From a virus, in IMG/VR virus record IMGVR_UViG_3300021378_000015, positions 1-64,000 of that record: 64,000 nt of DNA, one strand, 5' to 3'. Shown here piece after piece: positions 6,306 through 17,200 of the stretch (positions are counted from its first letter, which is position 1; each line of letters begins with the position of its first letter). The position numbers and the translations under genes were made by a program. A model generated the notes under the pieces. The model was given only the letters and a program-made list of their open reading frames with translations. It made no database searches and was not told the origin of the DNA.

Positions 6306-8408
6306 ATGGCGGGACTTGTAGAAATAGAAGATGAGATTGTAATAAATATCTGCCCTGACAAAACTTCCGGAGACGTCAGGCTATACTTTGACTTACCCAT
6401 ACAGTTCCCTAAGCAGCCAGCCAAGAAAGATATACTTTTTAATAATTTAAAAAAAGAAGATCAGAGATGGGTGAGAGAGGGACTTCCTGATGATATCAAA
6501 AAGATCCGGTCAATGGAAGAATGGCTTGGGATGCCGGAATCATTTAGAAAAAAGTTCACACCCTATATAAGCGAAGAATTTAAAAGACGTAGAGATGGAG
6601 TATGGTTTTACAACAACGGGGTACCTACCTATATCACAGGTAACCATTACTTCTTCTTACAGTGGTGTAAGATCGATATTGGATACCCATCATTCCTCGA
6701 CTTTCAAAGGAAACTATTCGTACATCTTGAAGCCTGTATAAGAGATCCAAGATGTGTTGGACAGATCTATGTGAAGTGTCGTCGTTCTGGATACACAAAT
6801 ATGTCCGCATCTATACTCGTCAATGAAGGAACCCAGGTAAAAGAAAAATTATTGGGCATCATGTCGAAGACAGGAACAGATGCACAAGAAAATATATTCA
6901 TGAAGAAGGTGGTGCCTATGTATAAGTCGCTACCTTTTTTCTTTAAACCTATACAAGACGGTACTACCAACCCCCGTATGGAACTCGCATTTCGTGAGCC
7001 ATCAAAAAGAATCACAAAGAAAAATAAGACATCTTCTTCTGGTGAAGCACTCAATACAATTGTAAACTGGAAGAACACTACAACCAATGCATATGATGGG
7101 GAAAAACTCCATATGCTATACTTGGATGAAGCGGGTAAGTGGGAAAAGGGAAACGACATAAGAGAAGCCTGGAGGATACAGCGTACTTGTTTGTTGGTTG
7201 GTCGTAGAATAGTAGGCAAGGCTCTTGTTGGTAGCACCGTTAATCCTCTGGACAGAGGCGGTAAACAATTTAGAGATCTGTATGGTGCAAGTGATCCAAG
7301 GGAAAGAAATGACAATGGGCGTACACGTAGCGGACTGTACTCTGTCTTTATACCGTCTTACGATGCCCTTGAGGGCTTCTTTGATAGGTATGGGATGCCA
7401 GTGGTCGAAGATCCAGAGAAAACTCTTTACACGGAGTATGAGGAGCCTATATCTATAGGAGCAAAGACTTACTTAAAAAACGAACGCAAAGCACTGGTAA
7501 ACGATTCTTATGAACTCAACGAGGTAATACGCCAGTTCCCATTCACTGAAGCAGAGGCATTTAGAGATAGCGCCAAAGCCTCTCTGTTTAATGTGCAAAA
7601 GATTTACGAACAGATAGAATACAATGATGATCTATATCCTTCTCCAATTGTAGTAGGAAACTTTGTTTGGTCTGGCGGTAAGCAGGACACAGAAGTTATG
7701 TTTAAGCCTGATCCAAATGGAAGATGGCGTGTAGCATGGATGCCTCCTTCTGATTTGAGAAACAAAACCAAACCCGATAACGCTTGGATTGGATGTGCCG
7801 GTGTGGATAGTTATGACATCGATGCAACAGTAGATGGAAGAGGATCAAAGGGCGCCTGTCACTTCTATAATAAATTCAACATGGGTCACCCATCGAATAT
7901 GTTTGTTGCTGAATATGCTTCTCGACCACCTCTTGCTAAAATATTTTATGAGGATGTATTGATGGCGGCTAAGTTTTATGGATACCCTGTGTTAATTGAA
8001 AACAATAAGTACGGTATCGCAAGGTACTTTGAGACAAGAGGTTACGATCATTTCTTAATGGAAAGACCAGAGCATTTAGGTTCTAAATTTCAAAGCACTA
8101 AAACTAAAACCAAGGGTATACCATCGAATTCAAAGGATGTTATACAGGCTCATGCTCAAGCGATCGAAGCATATATACATGACCATGTTGGACTCAATGA
8201 AGATACTCTTGAGTTTGGCAAGATGTACTTTGAGCGAACACTGGAGGACTGGGTTAATTTTAAAATAGATGACAGGACTAAGTATGACCTTTCCATATCA
8301 AGCGGGTTGGCATTACTTGCTGCTCAAGGACATAAGCCTGTTAAAGTAAAAAGTGATTTCGAAAAGAAGCAATTCTTCAGAAAGGGTCAGATAATTATAC
8401 GAAAATAA
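6306..8408 (+). CDS. terL: Terminase large subunit
   Basis: The protein has 700 residues, long for the family but typical of crAss-like and related Bacteroidota podoviruses. The N-terminal ATPase shows a degenerate Walker A region KCRRSGYTN (about residues 157-165) and Walker B MLYLDEAGKW (about 270-279). The C-terminal RNase H-like nuclease begins at GCAGVDSYDID (about 497). It powers packaging of DNA into the prohead and cuts concatemers. Its position before the portal gene supports the call. The start has no Shine-Dalgarno site, as usual in this group. Confidence 0.93.
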   Translation: MAGLVEIEDEIVINICPDKTSGDVRLYFDLPIQFPKQPAKKDILFNNLKKEDQRWVREGLPDDIKKIRSMEEWLGMPESFRKKFTPYISEEFKRRRDGVWFYNNGVPTYITGNHYFFLQWCKIDIGYPSFLDFQRKLFVHLEACIRDPRCVGQIYVKCRRSGYTNMSASILVNEGTQVKEKLLGIMSKTGTDAQENIFMKKVVPMYKSLPFFFKPIQDGTTNPRMELAFREPSKRITKKNKTSSSGEALNTIVNWKNTTTNAYDGEKLHMLYLDEAGKWEKGNDIREAWRIQRTCLLVGRRIVGKALVGSTVNPLDRGGKQFRDLYGASDPRERNDNGRTRSGLYSVFIPSYDALEGFFDRYGMPVVEDPEKTLYTEYEEPISIGAKTYLKNERKALVNDSYELNEVIRQFPFTEAEAFRDSAKASLFNVQKIYEQIEYNDDLYPSPIVVGNFVWSGGKQDTEVMFKPDPNGRWRVAWMPPSDLRNKTKPDNAWIGCAGVDSYDIDATVDGRGSKGACHFYNKFNMGHPSNMFVAEYASRPPLAKIFYEDVLMAAKFYGYPVLIENNKYGIARYFETRGYDHFLMERPEHLGSKFQSTKTKTKGIPSNSKDVIQAHAQAIEAYIHDHVGLNEDTLEFGKMYFERTLEDWVNFKIDDRTKYDLSISSGLALLAAQGHKPVKVKSDFEKKQFFRKGQIIIRK

Positions 8409-8415
8409 TAAGAAG

Positions 8416-8423
8416 TATATTTG
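8416..8423 (+). promoter_or_regulatory. Bacteroidota-type promoter box TATATTTG before the portal gene
   Basis: An exact match to TAnnTTTG, 20 bases before the portal ATG and just after the terminase stop. Confidence 0.6.
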
Positions 8424-8443
8424 CATAAGTAGCAATCTCAAGT

Positions 8444-10876
8444 ATGGATAACCAATATAAATCAGGACAGTCTTCCTTTCCAGACGCTTTAGCAGGCACA
8501 GAGGAAAAGATGTCTATGCCTTATGGCTTGCAATATGCAAAGGCCATGTTCGCTCAATGGGTTGGGAGTGACTATCAAAATTCATTATACGGCAGAAGAA
8601 ATACAGAAATGGAACGCTGTAGAGACTATGCTCAGGGAACTCAAGACACGTCTATATACAGACAGATTCTAAATTCTCTTGACCCTAATAACGGGGATGG
8701 AACATTATTAACTCTTGATTACACACCTGTTCCAATCGTTCCAAAGTTTGTAAAGATTGTTGTAAACAAAATATTATCTAAAGAGCCTTATCCACAAATA
8801 CAGGCAATAGACCCTCTTTCAAGATCAGAAAAAGATAAAAAGAAAGCCGCTACTATTTTACGTATTGAAAACCGTAACATAATAGAAGAGGCTAAAGCAC
8901 TTGGTTTAAATGTTTCAGTAGATCCAAATGAACTACCGGAAACACCAGAGGAAACAGAAATATTTCTTGACACAAATATCAAAACTGACGCTGAGATATC
9001 TGCACAGATTGCTACTGAACTGACTCTCAAGTGGAACAACTTTAATGAATCTATATATCGCCGTTGTGTTGAAGACTTGGCCACACTTGGTATGGCTGTG
9101 GCTAAACGTACTAATGATCCTAACTATGGCATCAAAGAAGAATATGTTGATCCAAAACGGTTTGTCCATAACTATACTGATGATCCGAACTTTGGGGACC
9201 TGACATATGCTGGACACTTTAAGTTCATAACCATAATGGAACTCAAGCGTATTGCCGGTGATCAGTTTACTGAAGCGCAATACGAACAGATTGCAAAGAC
9301 CGTAATGAACAAGTACGGAAACAATCCGACTCAATTTAGTTCTGCTGGATATACTTATGATCGTCCAGGAACACGTTACCGTCAGGGATACGATGAGTAC
9401 AAGGTTGAAGTTATGGACTTTGAGTTCATGTCTGTTGACAACATCATATACGAGAAGAAAGAATCTGCTTATGGGAACATAGGCTTTTATTACAAAGGGA
9501 CAGAGTACAATGCTCCTCAACAATCGGTATACGATCGAGAAGCAATGTACATGAGTAACGCTACTGTATACGGAGGTACTTACATTGTGGGTACAGAGTT
9601 AATGTTTGACTACGGTCCTAAGAAAAACATACCTAAGAACGTACACGATATATCCCGTGCTACATTATCATACAGCGCCATTGCAACAAACATTAGAGGA
9701 ATGATTCCTAAATCAATGGTTTCCTCTGTTATTGGGTTTGCTGATATGTTACAAATCACACACCTCAAGATTCAACAATCTATTGCTAAGGCAAAGCCTG
9801 ATGGTTTGATCATAGATATCGAGGGCTTAGAGAATGTACAACTTGGTAGAGGTGGAGAACTTCAACCATTAGAGATTCAAGACATATACGAACAAACTGG
9901 TATCTTCTATTACAGAAGTAAAAATCCAGAAGGTGGATTCCAAAACCCACCGGTTCGCGAAATAGGAAATGCTATCAGAAACATCACAGAATTGGTTGCT
10001 ATATACAATCACTATCTAAGGATGATTAGAGACGCCACAGGGATCAATGAGGTCATGGATGGAACTTCACCCAAGGGAGATGCTCTTGTGGGCGTTAGAC
10101 AGCAGCAAATAGCCGCAGGTAACAATGCTATATATGATATTACTAACGCTGCTATGGTTCTTTACAAAAAGGTTTGTGAAGACGTTGTGAAATGTTTACA
10201 GATTATACCACCAAAAAGTATTCTTTACAAGGCATATACTAATGCTATTGGAGAAACAAACATGGCGGTGATAACCTCGTTTGATAATCTATCTATGTAC
10301 AACTTTGGAGTAATGGTTGTTACAGAAATGGGTGAGATGGACAAGGCCTATTTAGAACAAAATATTCAAATAGCGCTTGCTCAAAAAGAAATTGATCTTG
10401 AGGATGCTATTGCGATCAGACAAATAAAGGATGTTGAGCAAGCCGAAAGATTATTGGTTGTTCGTCGCAAGAAGCGTATGAAGCAGCAGCAACAAATAGC
10501 GGCTCAAAATATGCAGATGCAAGCACAGGCAAATGCAGAGTCATCACAAGTTGCAGGTCAGATTGAAATGCAGAAAAAACAAATGGAGGCTCAGATAGAA
10601 GCACAGCGCATTCAATTAGAGACCCAAGCAAAAGCACAACTGTTGGAACTTGAATATCAATACAAGATTCAATTAGAAAACATAAAAGGAGAGTACGGTA
10701 TTGTTGAACAACAAATTGAGAGTGGGGTAAAGCAACAAGAGCAGGCAGTATCAGAGAACCGTAAAGATGCTCGAATAGATAAGCAGGCTGCTGCTCAAAG
10801 TAAATTAATCGCTCAACGTCAAGGAGAGAGACCCCCAATGGAAGAAGAAGTAATAACAAACTTAACCCTATCGTAA
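8444..10876 (+). CDS. Portal protein
   Basis: An 810-residue protein directly after terminase, of the size and layout of portal proteins in large Bacteroidota podoviruses. Its central part is a mixed alpha/beta core with a long crown helix (about residues 510-600). The C-terminal about 130 residues are Gln/Glu/Lys-rich coiled coil (QMQAQANAESSQ and related stretches), like the barrel helix of long portals. It should form the dodecameric DNA channel at the capsid vertex and dock terminase. It has its own promoter box. Confidence 0.88.
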   Translation: MDNQYKSGQSSFPDALAGTEEKMSMPYGLQYAKAMFAQWVGSDYQNSLYGRRNTEMERCRDYAQGTQDTSIYRQILNSLDPNNGDGTLLTLDYTPVPIVPKFVKIVVNKILSKEPYPQIQAIDPLSRSEKDKKKAATILRIENRNIIEEAKALGLNVSVDPNELPETPEETEIFLDTNIKTDAEISAQIATELTLKWNNFNESIYRRCVEDLATLGMAVAKRTNDPNYGIKEEYVDPKRFVHNYTDDPNFGDLTYAGHFKFITIMELKRIAGDQFTEAQYEQIAKTVMNKYGNNPTQFSSAGYTYDRPGTRYRQGYDEYKVEVMDFEFMSVDNIIYEKKESAYGNIGFYYKGTEYNAPQQSVYDREAMYMSNATVYGGTYIVGTELMFDYGPKKNIPKNVHDISRATLSYSAIATNIRGMIPKSMVSSVIGFADMLQITHLKIQQSIAKAKPDGLIIDIEGLENVQLGRGGELQPLEIQDIYEQTGIFYYRSKNPEGGFQNPPVREIGNAIRNITELVAIYNHYLRMIRDATGINEVMDGTSPKGDALVGVRQQQIAAGNNAIYDITNAAMVLYKKVCEDVVKCLQIIPPKSILYKAYTNAIGETNMAVITSFDNLSMYNFGVMVVTEMGEMDKAYLEQNIQIALAQKEIDLEDAIAIRQIKDVEQAERLLVVRRKKRMKQQQQIAAQNMQMQAQANAESSQVAGQIEMQKKQMEAQIEAQRIQLETQAKAQLLELEYQYKIQLENIKGEYGIVEQQIESGVKQQEQAVSENRKDARIDKQAAAQSKLIAQRQGERPPMEEEVITNLTLS

Positions 10877-10877
10877 T

Positions 10878-11276
10878 ATGGCTTGCGGATGCTCAAATAG
10901 TCCATGTTCATGTCCTAACCCGACAAACTTAAATATGAACAACGCTGCACAGTTAAATATCTGTACGCGTCGTGGAGACACGTTTATCTTAAACTCTGTT
11001 GTAGCATCCTCGAATGGTGTGAAGTTAGATCTTACTCTATACTCTTTTAAAATGGAAGTTAGAGAATATGACAATGGACCACTGGTTATAACCAATACCG
11101 ATATAACTACCACTGGAGATATCAATGGAAATCTCGTGGTGACTATAACAGCGGCTAATATGCAGGTACCAGCAGGTACATATGTATATGGTTTTCAATC
11201 AACACTTACATCTGCTGGCACTGTTGAGACTTGGTTCTATGGAACCTTTGAAGTAGTGCAGGACATCGTAACATAA
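10878..11276 (+). CDS. Small beta-rich virion protein, 132 aa, with Cys-rich N-terminus
   Basis: The N-terminus carries a Cys cluster (MACGCSNSPCSCP), followed by an Ig-like beta-sandwich pattern rich in Thr and Val. It starts one base after the portal stop and ends just before the collagen-like fibre gene. It could be an adaptor or cap for the fibre. No family is recognised with confidence; the Cys cluster could bind a metal or an FeS cluster, or carry disulfides. Confidence 0.65.
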   Translation: MACGCSNSPCSCPNPTNLNMNNAAQLNICTRRGDTFILNSVVASSNGVKLDLTLYSFKMEVREYDNGPLVITNTDITTTGDINGNLVVTITAANMQVPAGTYVYGFQSTLTSAGTVETWFYGTFEVVQDIVT

Positions 11277-11294
11277 ATTTCAGAACAACCCCTA

Positions 11295-14200
11295 ATGGCT
11301 GAAGTAGAAATCATAGTAATAGAAGCAGGCGGACTTGTCTTCGACATAACACTTCCACCTCAAACAACAGCGGTAATAACTCCTGGTAGTGTTACTCAAC
11401 TTGTTGGTGCCAAAGGAGACAAGGGACAAAAGGGCCAGAAGGGTGAAATAGGTCTTAAAGGTTCTAAAGGGGAAATAGGAGTTAAGGGTGATACTGGATC
11501 AAAAGGAAATACTGGAGATAAGGGTACTACTGGTGATAAAGGCATACAGGGCGACAAAGGTGAAGTCGGTGCAAAAGGAGAAGAAGGTGCTAAAGGTGAG
11601 ATCGGTGTTAAAGGAGATACCGGTGCAAAGGGAGACACTGGAGACAAAGGTACTTCTGGAGACAAAGGCCAGAAAGGTATAGATGGATCCAAAGGACAAG
11701 AAGGCGCTAAAGGAAATATCGGTGATAAGGGTACTACTGGAGATAAAGGTATTACTGGTGATAAGGGCGAGGCTGGTGACAAAGGCCAAAAGGGTATTGA
11801 TGGTACCAAAGGAGATACTGGTGATAAAGGTACTGCTGGAGATAAAGGTCAGAAAGGAATTGACGGAACCAAAGGAGATACGGGAGACAAAGGTACCGCT
11901 GGAGAAAAAGGAGAGAAAGGAATTGATGGCACCAAAGGAGATACTGGCGACAAGGGAATCACTGGTGATAAAGGTGAGGCCGGAGCCAAAGGTGAAAAAG
12001 GAATTGACGGAACCAAAGGAGATACTGGTGATAAAGGTACCGCTGGAGAAAAAGGAGAAAAAGGAATTGATGGTACCAAAGGAGATACTGGCGACAAAGG
12101 TCAGAAGGGTATTGATGGTACTAAAGGAGATACCGGAGACAAAGGTACTGCCGGTGACAAAGGTGAGAAAGGTCAGAAAGGTCAGGATGGCGTCAAGGGT
12201 CAAGAGGGAGATTCATGGACATCAGCGGTAGGACCACCATCTACTCCCGGAGTTAACATAGGTGATCAGTATTTAGATACGGCCACTGGCGATGTTTATG
12301 AGTGGGATGGTGCCCAATGGGTCCCCACCGGAAATATCCAGGGTCCTGCCGGAGGCAAAGGGCAAAAAGGAATTGACGGTACCAAAGGTGATACTGGCGA
12401 TAAGGGAACTGCTGGTGATAAAGGCGAAGCCGGTTCTAAAGGTGAGAAAGGTATTGACGGTACGAAGGGCGCCACTGGCGATAAAGGTACTACCGGAGAT
12501 AAAGGAGAGAAAGGTCAGAAAGGAATTGACGGGTTAAAAGGAGAAGAAGGAGATAGTTGGACTTCCGCTGTTGGCCCACCATCTACTCCCGGAGTTAACA
12601 TAGGTGACCAATACTTAGATACGGCCACTGGCGATGTCTACGAATGGGATGGTGCTCAATGGGTACCTACTGGAAATATTCAAGGGCCTGCTGGAGGTAA
12701 GGGACAAAAAGGTATTGATGGCACTAAAGGAGACACAGGAGATAAGGGAACTGCTGGTGATAAAGGAACTGCTGGCGATAAAGGTCAAAAAGGGATTGAC
12801 GGCACCAAGGGGGATACTGGAGATAAAGGAACCACTGGTGACAAGGGTGAGAAAGGTCAGAAAGGAATTGACGGTCTTAAAGGACAAGAGGGAGATAGTT
12901 GGACTTCCGCTGTTGGACCGCCGAGTACTCCAGGTACTAACGTAGGTGATCAATATCTTGACACTGCAACCGGTGATGTCTACGAATGGGACGGTGCTCA
13001 ATGGGTACCAACTGGTAATATACAAGGACCACAAGGAGGCAAAGGGCAAAAAGGTCAAGACGGCACCAAAGGAACTACGGGGGACAAAGGTATTTCCGGG
13101 GACAAAGGTGAGAAGGGTATCGATGGTACGAAGGGCCAGAAGGGTGAAGACGGAACTAAGGGGACTACGGGAGACAAAGGAGAGAAAGGCCAGAAAGGTA
13201 TAGATGGCGTCAAGGGTCAAGAAGGTGACTCATGGACATCTGCTGTTGGACCACCGAGTACTCCAGGTGTTAACATAGGCGACCAATACCTTGATACAGC
13301 GACTGGTGATGTTTATGAGTGGGATGGTGCACAGTGGGTACCTACTGGGAACATCCAAGGTCCTGCTGGTGGTAAAGGCCAAAAAGGTGAAGACGGCGAC
13401 AAAGGTGCGGCTGGAGACAAGGGAACTGCTGGTGATAAAGGTGAGAAGGGCATCGATGGTACCAAAGGACAGAAGGGTATTGACGGTACTAAAGGTACAA
13501 CTGGCGACAAAGGAGATAAAGGACAAAAGGGACAAGACGGTGTTAAAGGGCAAGAAGGTGATTCTTGGACCTCAGCAGTAGGCCCCCCATCTACTCCCGG
13601 CACGAATATAGGTGATCAATATCTTGACACTAATACAGGAGACGTTTACGAGTGGGATGGTGCTCAGTGGGTACCTACCGGTAATATACAGGGGCCTGCT
13701 GGTGGCAAAGGTGAAAAAGGACAAAAAGGACAAGACGGTGCATCTGTAAAAGGCCAAAAAGGTGAAGCGGGTGACAAAGGTCAAAAAGGGATTGACGGTA
13801 CTAAAGGTGATAAAGGTATCGATGGCACCAAAGGAACCACTGGAGATAAAGGTGAAAAAGGACAAAAGGGACAAGACGGTGTTAAAGGCCAAGAAGGAGA
13901 CTCTTGGACTTCCGCTGTTGGACCTCCATCTACTCCAGGTACTAATGTTGGTGATCAATACCTTGATACTAATACAGGTGATGTCTACGAATGGGACGGA
14001 GCGCAATGGGTGCCGACTGGAAACATTCAAGGACCACAAGGCGGTAAAGGAGAGAAAGGTCAGAAGGGCCAAGATGGTGCTTCAGTCAAAGGGCAAAAAG
14101 GAGAAGAAGGAGATAAGGGATCCAAAGGAGAGAAGGGTATTGACGGTACTAAAGGTACCACTGGTGATAAGGGACAAACTGGTGAGAAGGGTGTCGCTGG

Positions 14201-17200
14201 AGATAAAGGCGCTGCTGGAGACAAAGGTCAAAAAGGTGAAGATGGTACCAAAGGCCAAAAAGGTGAAGAAGGAGATAAAGGACAAAAAGGCCAGAAAGGT
14301 GAAATAGGTCTTAAAGGACAAGAAGGAGACTCTTGGACATCTGCTGTTGGACCTCCGTCTACTCCGGGTACCAATGTAGGTGATCAGTACTTAGATACTA
14401 ATACAGGCGATGTCTACGAATGGGACGGCGCTCAATGGGTACCAACTGGGAACATCCAAGGTCCACAAGGAGGTAAGGGCCAGAAGGGTCAAGACGGAGC
14501 CTCGGTCAAAGGTCAAAAAGGAGAAGAAGGAGATAAGGGTCAGAAAGGTCAAGACGGTGCTTCCGTTAAAGGACAGAAGGGCGAAGCCGGTGCTTCGGTT
14601 AAAGGTCAGAAGGGTGAAGCAGGTGCCAGTGTTAAGGGGCAGAAAGGCGAAGAAGGAGACAAGGGCCAAAAAGGAATTGACGGCACCAAGGGAACTACTG
14701 GTGATAAAGGAGAGAAAGGTGAGAAAGGGCAAAAAGGAGAGATAGGAGTTAAGGGCCAAGAGGGAGACTCTTGGACTTCCGCTGTTGGACCACCTTCAAG
14801 TCCCGGAACGAATGTAGGCGACCAATACTTAGATACTAATACAGGCGATGTCTACGAATGGGATGGTGCACAGTGGGTTCCAACCGGTAATATCCAAGGG
14901 CCACAAGGTGGTAAAGGACAGAAGGGTCAAGATGGAGCATCTGTCAAGGGCCAGAAAGGTGAAGCGGGTGACAAAGGTGCACAAGGAGCGTCTGTCAAAG
15001 GACAGAAGGGCGAGGCTGGAGACAAGGGTGCACAAGGAGCATCTGTCAAGGGTCAGAAAGGTGAAGCAGGAGATAAAGGAACAGCGGGAGATAAAGGACA
15101 GAAAGGTGAGGCTGGTACTAAAGGTCAGAAAGGTGAGGCTGGAGATAAGGGTCAGAAAGGACAAAAAGGAGAAATAGGAGTCAAGGGCCAAGAAGGAGAC
15201 TCTTGGACATCGGCTGTTGGGCCGCCATCTACCTCTGGCACTAATGTTGGCGACCAATATCTTGACACTGCCACAGGTGATGTCTACGAATGGGACGGAG
15301 CGCAATGGGTTCCTACTGGCAATATCCAGGGACCACAAGGTGGTAAAGGAGAGAAAGGCCAGAAGGGTATCGATGGAGCCTCTGTTAAAGGACAAAAAGG
15401 TGAGGCTGGAGACAAGGGTCAAACAGGCGCTTCAGTTAAAGGACAAAAAGGTGAGGCTGGAGACAAGGGTGCAACTGGTGCCAGTGTCAAAGGTCAGAAA
15501 GGAGAAGCCGGAGACAAAGGTGCAACTGGTACAGCGGTCAAGGGTCAAAAGGGTGAAGACGGAACCAAAGGTCAGAAAGGACAAGACGGTGCTTCGGTAA
15601 AAGGACAAAAAGGCGAAGCAGGAGATAAAGGTGCTCAAGGGGCTTCGGTCAAAGGACAGAAGGGCGAGGCTGGAGACAAGGGTGCACAGGGTGCAAGTGT
15701 CAAAGGCCAAAAGGGTGAGGCTGGAACTAAGGGTCAGAAAGGACTTGAAGGTGATTCATGGACTTCTGCTGTTGGACCACCGAGTGGTTCAGGTACTAAC
15801 GTAGGTGATCAATATTTAGATACAGCGACTGGTGACGTCTATGAATGGGATGGCGCGCAATGGGTACCAACTGGAAATATCCAGGGGCCTCAAGGCGGTA
15901 AGGGTCAGAAGGGTCAAGATGGCGCATCCGTTAAAGGCCAAAAGGGTGAAGCAGGTGATAAGGGTCAGAAAGGACAAGACGGTGCATCTGTTAAAGGACA
16001 GAAAGGTGAGGCCGGTGCATCTGTTAAAGGACAGAAGGGCGAAGCCGGAGCAAGCGTTAAAGGACAGAAAGGTGAGGCTGGTACTAAAGGTGCTACCGGT
16101 ACTGCCACTAAGGGCCAGAAGGGTGAGGCTGGTACTAAGGGTGCTACTGGTACCGCTACTAAAGGTCAGAAGGGCGAGGCTGGTACTAAAGGTGCTACCG
16201 GTACTGCTACCAAAGGACAAAAAGGAGAAGTGGGAGATAAAGGCGCTGCTGGAGCATCTGTCAAGGGGCAGAAGGGTGAGGCAGGTACCAAAGGCCAAAA
16301 GGGAGAAGAAGGAGATAACTGGACCTCAGCAGTTGGACCACCGAGTGGTGCAGGTACCAATGTAGGTGATCAGTACTTAGATACTACCACAGGTGACGTG
16401 TACGAATGGGATGGTGCACAGTGGGTTCCAACTGGAAATATCCAGGGGCCACAAGGTGGTAAAGGACAGAAGGGTGCTGCTGGTGCTGCTACTAAAGGTC
16501 AGAAGGGCGAGGCAGGAACAAAAGGTGCTGCTGGAGATAAAGGTGCAACGGGCACAAGTGTTAAAGGTCAGAAGGGTGCTGATGGTGCTTCAGTTAAGGG
16601 TCAGAAAGGTGAAGCCGGTACTAAAGGTGCTACCGGTACTGCTACTAAAGGTCAGAAGGGTGAGGCTGGTACTAAAGGTGCTACTGGTACTGCGACTAAG
16701 GGACAAAAAGGTGAGGCTGGTACTAAGGGTGCAACCGGTACTGCGACTAAGGGCCAGAAGGGTGAAGCCGGTACTAAGGGTGCTACTGGTACTGCGACTA
16801 AGGGACAAAAAGGTGAGGCTGGAGCCAGTGTCAAAGGACAAAAAGGTGAGGCTGGTACAAAGGGACAGAAAGGTGAAGAAGGAGATAACTGGACCTCAGC
16901 AGTTGGACCACCGAGTGGTGCAGGTACTAATGTTGGAGATCAGTACTTAGATACTACCACAGGTGATGTCTATGAATGGGACGGCGCTCAATGGGTACCA
17001 ACTGGAAATATCCAAGGTCCTTCTGGTGCTTCGGTCAAGGGACAGAAGGGTGCTGCTGGTGCTTCGGTCAAGGGACAAAAAGGTGAGCAAGGTGTTTCAG
17101 TCAAAGGACAAAAAGGTGAGCAAGGTGTTTCAGTCAAAGGCCAGAAAGGTGAGGCTGGTGCTTCAGTCAAGGGACAAAAAGGTGAGGCTGGTGCTTCGGT

